Shown piece after piece: positions 56,614 to 62,232 of a stretch of 62,232 nt of DNA (positions are counted from its first letter, which is position 1; the number at the start of each line of letters is the position of its first letter). A program made the translations under genes and the position numbers. Origin of the DNA: an uncultured Caryophanales bacterium (GTDB lineage Bacteria; Bacillota_I; Bacilli_A; Acholeplasmatales; Anaeroplasmataceae); NCBI GenBank assembly GCA_946407635.1, contig CAMJOZ010000002.1, positions 1 to 62,232 of the forward strand. Direction: 5' to 3'. Below the pieces are notes generated by a model that saw only the letters and a program-made list of their open reading frames with translations, searched no databases and was not told the DNA's origin.

Positions 56614-57939
56614 ATGGCAACGAAAAGGCAAAAGAAAAAAGCATATAACACAACTAAAAAAATAGCAAAAAAATATCCAATAATATTTATAGTGATTTTA
56701 ATAATTATAATTGCATTAGGTGTTACTGCATTCATATTATATAATAATGGATATTTTGATAAATGGTTTAATAAAAATACAAATAATAGTAATAATGAAG
56801 TCCCTATTGAGGTTAATGGAGATGTTCAAATCTATTCCATTGAAATGCATGATGAATATGGTGATTCTTTATTCATAAAATATGGCGATTATGATATTTT
56901 GATTGATGCTGGAGATAGAGGAGATGGAGAATTTGTTAGAGATTTTGTAGATTCGCATATCTCTAGTGATAAAAACCTAGACATATTAGTTGTTACACAC
57001 TGCCATAGTGATCATATGGGTGGATTAACAAAAATGTCTAATTCTGATTCTGACCCTAAAGCATTAGATAATGTTAAAACAATATCTAATATTATCGATT
57101 TTGGTCATATGAGATCTAATTACACAATGTATAAAACATATAACACTTTAAGACAATCATTTATAGATAAAGGGACACATTATTATTCAGCTTATGAAGC
57201 AGTTAAGCACACTGGTGGATTATCAAATATTATTAATTTAGGTGAATTATCAGTTGAAATTCTTGATACATTTAATTATGCTGATAAAAATACAGATTTA
57301 GTTGGAGATATTGATTTCAATGCATATAGTGTAGCAACATTAATCACTTATAAGAATACAAAATTATTCTGTGCTGGTGATTTGGAAAATGTTGGTGAAA
57401 AGACATTGGTTGAGCACGCCAATGAGACATCATTAAAGAATGTGAAAAAAGAAGATACTGTTATTTATAAAGCTTGCCATCACGGAACAGACGTCGGAAC
57501 AGCTAATAATAAATCAACAGGATATAAATCTACTAATGGTGGGAATAGAATGGCTTTATTACAATTATTAAATCCAGATTATTGTTTTGTAAGTGCCGCT
57601 ATTAATGAATCTGACCATCCATTCCCTAGAGCGATTGCAACCATGCTTTATTTTACAAATAATTTATATTTCAATGGAACAATGGGAACAATATGCTTTG
57701 ATTTAGATGGAACAAATGTAGGAGTTCAAGGCTTAGGTGCGACAACAAATTATAAACTTGATGGATTTACTATTGACTATGAAGCAGAAAAGAATTTAAA
57801 ATATATAGATACAGTATGGTATAATAATCATGTCTTTAAAGGCGCTAAAGCTTGGTATACAGGGGATATTGAAAACCCAACAGACAAAGAATTGACAGAA
57901 TGGTATTTAGAAAAGCTAAAGAATGATTATCCAAAATAG
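56614..57939 (+). CDS. Membrane-anchored MBL-fold hydrolase (ComEC-C-like)
   Basis: A 441-residue protein. Seen: a basic N-terminus, one membrane helix (about 24-46), a polar linker, then a metallo-beta-lactamase domain with DILIDAGDRGDGEF, the metal motif THCHSDHMGG (about residue 128), LFCAGDLENVGE and ACHHGTDVGTAN. This resembles the C-terminal domain of ComEC without its channel. The basic N-terminal tail suggests the catalytic domain is outside. TGATAAAAT at 56588 could be its -10. Nuclease or phosphodiesterase activity is possible, not shown. nrnA follows 14 bases later. Confidence 0.85.
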   Translation: MATKRQKKKAYNTTKKIAKKYPIIFIVILIIIIALGVTAFILYNNGYFDKWFNKNTNNSNNEVPIEVNGDVQIYSIEMHDEYGDSLFIKYGDYDILIDAGDRGDGEFVRDFVDSHISSDKNLDILVVTHCHSDHMGGLTKMSNSDSDPKALDNVKTISNIIDFGHMRSNYTMYKTYNTLRQSFIDKGTHYYSAYEAVKHTGGLSNIINLGELSVEILDTFNYADKNTDLVGDIDFNAYSVATLITYKNTKLFCAGDLENVGEKTLVEHANETSLKNVKKEDTVIYKACHHGTDVGTANNKSTGYKSTNGGNRMALLQLLNPDYCFVSAAINESDHPFPRAIATMLYFTNNLYFNGTMGTICFDLDGTNVGVQGLGATTNYKLDGFTIDYEAEKNLKYIDTVWYNNHVFKGAKAWYTGDIENPTDKELTEWYLEKLKNDYPK

Positions 57940-57953
57940 AAGGAGGATTTTAT

Positions 57954-58907
57954 ATGGAATTCATATTAAATAAAATTAAAGAATATAATAAAATCCTGAT
58001 ATTTGGTCATGTTAGACCTGATGGAGATTGCATTGGTAGTCAATATGGTTTAGCAAGAATTATTAAAGAATCATTCCCTAATAAAGAAGTAATTGTTTCT
58101 GGTGAAACATCTGATTATGTTTCTTTTATTGGTGAACCTACTATGGCTAATGATGCTGATTTCAAGGGTTCTTTAGGAATATGTGTTGATATAGCTAACT
58201 CAGAGAGAGTATCTGATCAAAGATATAAAAATTGTGATTATATAATAAAAATTGATCATCATCCTAATGTTGAAGCATTTGGTGATTATAATTATGTTGA
58301 TGATACTGCTCCAGCTTGTGCTCAAATAATAACTGAATTTTATTTAAATTATAATAAAGAACTAAAGATGACAAAAGATGCTGCTATGGCTTTATATGTT
58401 GGCATTTTAACTGATACTGGAAGATTTAAATTTGATTCTGTAAAATCAAAAACATTTAAGATGGCATCTATATTATTAGATTTTGGTATTAGTTTAGGTT
58501 ATATTGATAACAAATTATCAGTAGAAACTGTAAAAACATTAAAATTAAGAGGATATTGTTTAGAAAATTTCAATGTTACTGAGAATGGATTTGCATATAT
58601 AAAAATGACAAGAGAAATTATTAATAAATATGGTGTAACTGATGAAGAGGCAGCTAATCAAGTAACAGCTATTTCAACAATTGAAGGATGTCCTTCATGG
58701 GCTTTATTTATTGAATATCCTACAGAAATAAGAATAAGATTAAGAAGTAGAGGACCAATAATTAATAGTCTTGCAGAAAGATGGGGTGGCGGAGGTCATC
58801 CTAAAGCATCAGGTGCAACTTTAGGAACTTGGGATAAGCTACCTGAATTCTTAAAAGAAATAGATAAAATAGTAAAAGAATACAAAGAAAATAATTTAGA
58901 TGATTAA
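57954..58907 (+). CDS. nrnA: DHH-DHHA1 phosphoesterase NrnA (oligoribonuclease/pAp phosphatase)
   Basis: Degrades very short RNAs and 3',5'-pAp; family members also act on pGpG, the linear product of cyclic-di-GMP. Seen over 317 residues: GHVRPDGDCIGSQYGL (DHH motif I), CVDIANSER, IDHHPN (the DHH signature), LTDTGRFKFD and the C-terminal DHHA1 RWGGGGHPKASGATL. GAAGGAGG precedes the start. Known: Bacillota without Orn use NrnA instead. Confidence 0.93.
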   Translation: MEFILNKIKEYNKILIFGHVRPDGDCIGSQYGLARIIKESFPNKEVIVSGETSDYVSFIGEPTMANDADFKGSLGICVDIANSERVSDQRYKNCDYIIKIDHHPNVEAFGDYNYVDDTAPACAQIITEFYLNYNKELKMTKDAAMALYVGILTDTGRFKFDSVKSKTFKMASILLDFGISLGYIDNKLSVETVKTLKLRGYCLENFNVTENGFAYIKMTREIINKYGVTDEEAANQVTAISTIEGCPSWALFIEYPTEIRIRLRSRGPIINSLAERWGGGGHPKASGATLGTWDKLPEFLKEIDKIVKEYKENNLDD

Positions 58908-58981
58908 AAAATAAATAATACTTGCATTTTTTATAATAATCTTGTAAAATGATTAAGGACTTTTATTTGTCCTTAATATTT

Positions 58982-59056
58982 AGGAATATAGCCAAGCGGT
59001 AAGGCAAGGGACTTTGACTCCCTCATGCGCTGGTTCGAATCCAGCTATTCCTGCCA
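58982..59056 (+). tRNA. tRNA-Gln(UUG)
   Basis: Acceptor stem AGGAATA/TATTCCT (58982-58988, 59046-59052), discriminator G and encoded CCA (59054-59056), D-arm with AAGCGGTAAGGC, anticodon loop CTTTGAC with anticodon TTG, and T-arm GCTGGTTCGAATCCAGC. The body matches bacterial tRNA-Gln closely. The rest of the gene-free stretch 58908-59225 holds a structured trailer and the toxin operon promoter. Confidence 0.95.
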
Positions 59057-59065
59057 GTCTAAAAT

Positions 59066-59155
59066 TAAACGATTTTGTCGCAAGACAAACCTGTTTAGCA
59101 TAAAAGTTACATAAAAAGTAGCGAAAGATAGAGACCTAGCAATAGGTCTTTTTCT
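59066..59155 (+). terminator. Structured tRNA trailer and terminator
   Basis: TAAAC/GTTTA (59066-59070, 59093-59097) encloses a hairpin TTTGTC-GCAA-GACAAA (59074-59089). Then a terminator AGACCTA-GCAA-TAGGTCT (59132-59149) with T run. Both loops are GCAA. Confidence 0.65.
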
Positions 59156-59178
59156 TTTAAGAATAGGAAGTGATATTA

Positions 59179-59207
59179 TTGATTATGTATCACATTTGTG
59201 ATACAAT
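59179..59207 (+). promoter_or_regulatory. Promoter and perfect palindromic operator of the Fic toxin-antitoxin operon
   Basis: TTGATT (59179-59184), 17-base spacer, TACAAT (59202-59207). At 59186-59205 the palindrome TGTATCACATTTGTGATACA (perfect 9-base arms, TT centre) covers the spacer and most of the -10. Inference: the ribbon-helix-helix antitoxin binds here and represses its own operon. Confidence 0.75.
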
Positions 59208-59225
59208 AATAGTAAGGTGATCAAT

Positions 59226-59552
59226 GTGAAAAATGAAGTAATACATGCAAGAATATCTGAAGAAATAAAAAAAGAATCTGAAACTATCTTGAATAATATT
59301 GGAATGACCTTAAGTCAATCAATTGATTTGTTTTTAAGACAGGTTGTTTTAAAAAGAGGTATCCCTTTTGAGTTAAATGATATTTCTAATAGAAGGGATG
59401 ATGTCGAGGAATTATCTTATATTATTAATTCGGTTGATGGAAATGAACCTCCAGTGGAAGCTAAAAAATTAATTCATCTATATTCGTTAGGATATATTGA
59501 TTATGAAACAGCAAAATTTGGTATTATGAGGCTATTTACAAATGGTAGATAA
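59226..59552 (+). CDS. RelB/DinJ-type antitoxin with VbhA-like C-terminal region
   Basis: A 108-residue protein. Seen: residues 1-50 (VIHARISEEIKKESETILNN, GMTLSQSIDLFLRQVV, RGIPFEL) are typical of RelB/DinJ ribbon-helix-helix antitoxins. Residues 63-96, LSYIINSVDGNEPPVE and LIHLYSLGYIDYETA, resemble VbhA antitoxins of Fic toxins, whose motif is [S/T]xxxE[G/N] followed by EP and Y..GEIS..E. Here the motif reads INSVDG, with Ile for Ser/Thr and Asp for Glu. Start is GTG at 59226 after AAGGTGAT; an earlier GTG at 59217 overlaps that site. It overlaps the Fic gene by 11 bases. Confidence 0.8.
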   Translation: MKNEVIHARISEEIKKESETILNNIGMTLSQSIDLFLRQVVLKRGIPFELNDISNRRDDVEELSYIINSVDGNEPPVEAKKLIHLYSLGYIDYETAKFGIMRLFTNGR

Positions 59553-60234
59553 GTATGTATATCCTGGGACAAAGGTTTTAATTAATAAACTTGATATTAA
59601 AGATGGAAAAAAATTAGATGCTGCTGAATATTCAATTGTGTCTTTGAACATCAATAATTTAATTAGAAATCCCATTTTAATTAGATCTTTAAAAGATATA
59701 TTTGTGATTCATAAGATGTTATTTTCTGATTTATATGAATGGGCAGGAAATAAAAGAAATATCAACATTTATAAAGAAGAACCTATTTTAGCTGGTTTAT
59801 CCGTTAATTATTCAGATTACAATAGTATAAATACTGATCTTAATAAATTAGACAAAGAATTTATTAAAATTAATTGGAGTGAATTAAAATCTAAAGAAAA
59901 AATAGATAAAATAGTTGTATTTATTTCAAAATTATGGAGGATACATCCATTTAGAGAAGGAAATACTAGAACTGTAACAACATTTCTATACTTATTTGTT
60001 AAGCAGATAGAATTGAAGGTAAATATTGATTTTATAGGTAAGCATGCTAAATATTTTAGAAATGCACTAGTCATGGCATCGATAGATGAATATAGCGAAT
60101 ATGAACATTTAACTAATATTTTAATGGATTCAATTTCTCTTAAAGAAATTAATGAAAATAAGTATAAAACAATTAAAGAATATGAAGTTGAAAAATATGC
60201 ATATCAAACTCATAATATTAAAAATAATGAATAG
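59542..60234 (+). CDS. Fic-domain protein (putative nucleotidyltransferase toxin)
   Basis: Fic/Doc family protein of 230 residues. Seen: YEWAGNKRN (about 65-73), the flap region, and the Fic motif HPFREGNTRT (135-144). Catalytic His135 and the anion-hole GN are present. The canonical motif is HxFx(D/E)GNGRxxR; here the first Arg (143) is present but the second Arg position (146) is Thr. Known: Fic proteins usually transfer AMP to target proteins. No inhibitory SxxxE[G/N] is seen in its own sequence. Partner of the upstream antitoxin by overlap. Target and transferred group unknown. Confidence 0.86.
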   Translation: MVDKYVYPGTKVLINKLDIKDGKKLDAAEYSIVSLNINNLIRNPILIRSLKDIFVIHKMLFSDLYEWAGNKRNINIYKEEPILAGLSVNYSDYNSINTDLNKLDKEFIKINWSELKSKEKIDKIVVFISKLWRIHPFREGNTRTVTTFLYLFVKQIELKVNIDFIGKHAKYFRNALVMASIDEYSEYEHLTNILMDSISLKEINENKYKTIKEYEVEKYAYQTHNIKNNE

Positions 60235-60247
60235 TGGTTGGTGAATT

Positions 60248-60442
60248 ATGGATTTAATTAAAAATAAAAAATATATGAGAATTCAAGGAGAAGAATTATC
60301 ATATAAAACAAAAAAGCCAGTAGGTGGTTTTGTGTTAACTTGGAGAAGAGTAAGAGATGGCATTTATTCAGAAGAAGATAAAAATACATATCTTGCCATT
60401 GATGAAATGTTTAAAAATCATCATATGATTGTTTCGAGGTAA
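60248..60442 (+). CDS. Small conserved-looking protein of unknown function, third gene of the Fic operon
   Basis: A 64-residue, basic protein with no membrane helix. Seen: KYMRIQGEELSYKTKKPVGGF, LTWRRVRDGIYSEEDKNTYLAIDEMF. The GxF-x5-R-x-G-x-SEED pattern recalls small uncharacterised proteins in Bacillota; no function is known to me. It starts 13 bases after the Fic gene with no terminator in between, so it is co-transcribed. It ends five bases before the 5'-nucleotidase gene. It may belong to the toxin operon or be a passenger. Confidence 0.65.
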   Translation: MDLIKNKKYMRIQGEELSYKTKKPVGGFVLTWRRVRDGIYSEEDKNTYLAIDEMFKNHHMIVSR

Positions 60443-60447
60443 TTTAA

Positions 60448-62208
60448 ATGAAAAAAATATTTAGTTTTATTTTAATGTTTATATTTGTTTTAACTTTAAG
60501 CTCTTGTGGAAAAAATGAAGAGATCAAAATTTTATATACTAATGATATTCATGGCTATATTGCAAATCAAAAGGAGGATGAAAATAAAAATATAATTCCA
60601 CTTTTAAGATTAAATAATTTAGCTGCATACAAAAAAAAGTTAATTGATGAGAATAAAAATGTATTATTATTCGATGCAGGGGACGAAATTCAGGGGTCAG
60701 TTTATGGTTCTCTTGATAAAGGCGTTGAGATGATTAAAATTTTGAATAAAGCTGGTTATGATTTGGCTGTGCCTGGAAATCATGATTTTGATTTTGGTAT
60801 GGATGGCTTTAAAAGAATTGTTAAAGATGCAAATTATCCTTTTATTTCTTGCAATTTCAGGTCATTAGAAAATAATAAAAATATATTTGACTCCAGTAAT
60901 GTATTTAATATTGGTGGCAAAAAAATTGGTGTTGTTGGTGTATCTACACCCGAATCTATTACAACATCTACTCCTAAATTTTTCCAAAATGATAAGGGGG
61001 AATTTATATATACATTTGATGGAATAAAAGATAGAAATGATTTATATAATTCTGTTCAAAAGGCAATTAATGAGATAAGAAATGATGTAGATTATTTAAT
61101 TATTTTAGGTCATTTAGGAGTTGGAATTGATGCGGAAAAAGCAGGAATTAGAAGTATAGATGTTATTAATAATACAACTGGCATAGATGCTTTTATTGAT
61201 GGTCATTCTCATACTGTTGTTGAAAATAAAATTGTAAAGACAAAGGATAATAAAGATTGTATTTTAACTCAAACTGGGTGCTATTTAGATGGAATTGGCG
61301 AAATGACAATCAATAAAGATGGAATATCTACTAGATTAATTAATGATTTAAGTAGCTATAGTGATAATGATGTTAAAATAATGGAAGATTCATTAATTCA
61401 GTCTATTACAAATATACTTAATAACAAAATTGCAAAGCTTGAAAAGCCTTTGTTAGTAACAAGCTCTGATAATTTGAAACAAAGACTGGTTAGAGCTAGA
61501 GAAACTAATTTAGGTGATTTTACATCCGATAGTGTTTATTGGTATTTAAATATGGAAAAAGAATTAAATTGTGACATTGCATTAACAAATGGTGGTGGAA
61601 TAAGAGCTAATTTATTAGCTGGAGATTTAAAATATTTAGATGCTAAGACAGTTGAACCATATGGGAATCAGGTTTGTTTAATAAAAACAAAGGGCATTAA
61701 TATAAAAAATGCTTTAGAGATGGGAGTTACTGTATTAGAAAAATGGGACGCTGAGTGGAATACACCAGCTGAAAATGGTGGTTTTTTGCAGGTATCTGGC
61801 ATGAAATTTGAGGTTGATTGTAGTGTTAAATCGAGTGTAAAAACTGATGATCATGGCATGTTTTTATCTGTAGATGGTGATTATAGAGTTAAAAATGTTA
61901 TGGTTTATAATAAGAGCACTAAGGTATATGAGAATTTAGATCTTAATAAAGAATATTATGTTGGTGGAATTAATTATATTTTAAGAAATAGTGGTAATGG
62001 TCTATCAATGTTTAAGGATTCGGAAAATGTTGTTGATTATGTTGGTGAAGATTATATGATTTTAGCTAATTATATGGCATCATTTAAGAGTTCAAAAGGA
62101 GATGTTGTTGTTAATAATTTGAATTCTCCATTAAAGAAATACGAAAACTATTTATTAGATTATGAAAATCCGGCTGGTTCATCAAGAATAAAGATATTAA
62201 ATTTATAG
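60448..62208 (+). CDS. 5'-nucleotidase/2',3'-cyclic phosphodiesterase lipoprotein (UshA-like)
   Basis: Extracytoplasmic metallophosphatase of 586 residues for nucleotide scavenging. Seen: lipobox LSSCG (about 17-21), metal motifs YTNDIHGYI (about 31-39), FDAGDEIQGS, VPGNHDFDFG, ILGHLGVG and IDGHSHTVV, then the C-terminal 5'-nucleotidase domain with TNLGDFTSD, ALTNGGGIRANL and GFLQVSGMKFEVD. Complete. Five bases after the small gene, so it may be read from the toxin operon promoter. Confidence 0.93.
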   Translation: MKKIFSFILMFIFVLTLSSCGKNEEIKILYTNDIHGYIANQKEDENKNIIPLLRLNNLAAYKKKLIDENKNVLLFDAGDEIQGSVYGSLDKGVEMIKILNKAGYDLAVPGNHDFDFGMDGFKRIVKDANYPFISCNFRSLENNKNIFDSSNVFNIGGKKIGVVGVSTPESITTSTPKFFQNDKGEFIYTFDGIKDRNDLYNSVQKAINEIRNDVDYLIILGHLGVGIDAEKAGIRSIDVINNTTGIDAFIDGHSHTVVENKIVKTKDNKDCILTQTGCYLDGIGEMTINKDGISTRLINDLSSYSDNDVKIMEDSLIQSITNILNNKIAKLEKPLLVTSSDNLKQRLVRARETNLGDFTSDSVYWYLNMEKELNCDIALTNGGGIRANLLAGDLKYLDAKTVEPYGNQVCLIKTKGINIKNALEMGVTVLEKWDAEWNTPAENGGFLQVSGMKFEVDCSVKSSVKTDDHGMFLSVDGDYRVKNVMVYNKSTKVYENLDLNKEYYVGGINYILRNSGNGLSMFKDSENVVDYVGEDYMILANYMASFKSSKGDVVVNNLNSPLKKYENYLLDYENPAGSSRIKILNL

Positions 62209-62232
62209 ATTTTTGTAGTATAAATAGTATAC

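Noticed and set aside
59072-59135. Possible cyclic-di-GMP (GEMM-I) riboswitch, because of CGCAAGACAAACC and AGCGAAAGA
   Set aside because: The GACGCAAAGCC core and the middle hairpin of the family are missing, and the downstream gene is preceded by its own promoter and palindrome after a terminator.

Overview
The window is about 62 kb of very AT-rich DNA from a low-GC Gram-positive chromosome (Bacillota, class Bacilli in the broad sense). The evidence is an RNA polymerase delta subunit next to a YwiB-like protein, the rny-ymdB-miaB-ymcA cluster, the dnaX-ybaB-recR cluster, yaaA between dnaN and recF, strong Shine-Dalgarno sites and many rho-independent terminators. TGA is a normal stop (for example 904-902, 27298-27300 and 35445-35447), so this is not a code-4 mollicute. 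Meso-diaminopimelate dehydrogenase and several lipoproteins fit an uncultured gut or rumen lineage near Erysipelotrichales/RF39/RFN20, but that placement is inference.

Layout. 1-1654: a leftward pair (radical SAM protein cut by the window edge, and exonuclease III). 1729-3166: small enzymes and a membrane protein. 3296-6199: a zinc-uptake operon with its own Fur-family regulator and a Zur-like operator. 6387-13808: an RNA-metabolism cluster (RNase Y, YmdB, MiaB, YlbF/YmcA) followed by glycerol kinase and a pseudouridine synthase. 13859-18982: a compact, poorly understood module of a small HELRH protein, a 1446-residue SWIM-SNF2 ATPase and a helical protein. 19090-22696: diaminopimelate dehydrogenase, a large membrane protein and a papain-like hydrolase. 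22709-26425: dnaX, ybaB, recR, a DUF1934 gene and rpoE. 26487-29469: a putative small RNA and a two-component system with an extra membrane protein. 29554-30486: an SmtB-like zinc sensor and a DUF5662 protein.

30487-31082 is the replication origin, with perfect DnaA boxes, followed by dnaA, a second DnaA-box patch, dnaN, an S41 peptidase lipoprotein, yaaA, recF, gyrB and gyrA. 41558-44309: a nuclease-helicase fusion and an SseB-like protein. 44327-49503: a leftward pectate-lyase-like lipoprotein, a multi-spanning membrane protein and cardiolipin synthase. 49580-53521: cyclic-di-GMP genes around a MATE exporter. 53701-55256: prs and pth. 55361-56548: a yybP-ykoY (manganese) riboswitch in front of a CaCA-type exchanger. 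56614-58907: a membrane-anchored MBL-fold hydrolase and nrnA. 58982-59056: tRNA-Gln. 59226-60442: a toxin-antitoxin operon of unusual composition. 60448-62208: a 5'-nucleotidase lipoprotein.

How the parts work together. Metal homeostasis recurs: Zur-type zinc uptake, an SmtB-type zinc sensor and a manganese riboswitch. Cyclic-di-GMP turnover is nearly complete, with a GGDEF cyclase, a tandem HD-GYP protein and NrnA, whose family degrades short linear products. The most interesting undescribed candidate is the Fic operon: its antitoxin joins a RelB/DinJ DNA-binding domain to a VbhA-like tail, and the residues that normally form the inhibitory Fic salt bridge are altered on both sides. Other notable signals are a perfect inverted repeat centred on the -10 box of the yaaA-recF-gyrB-gyrA promoter and about 29 kb of genes transcribed toward the origin.
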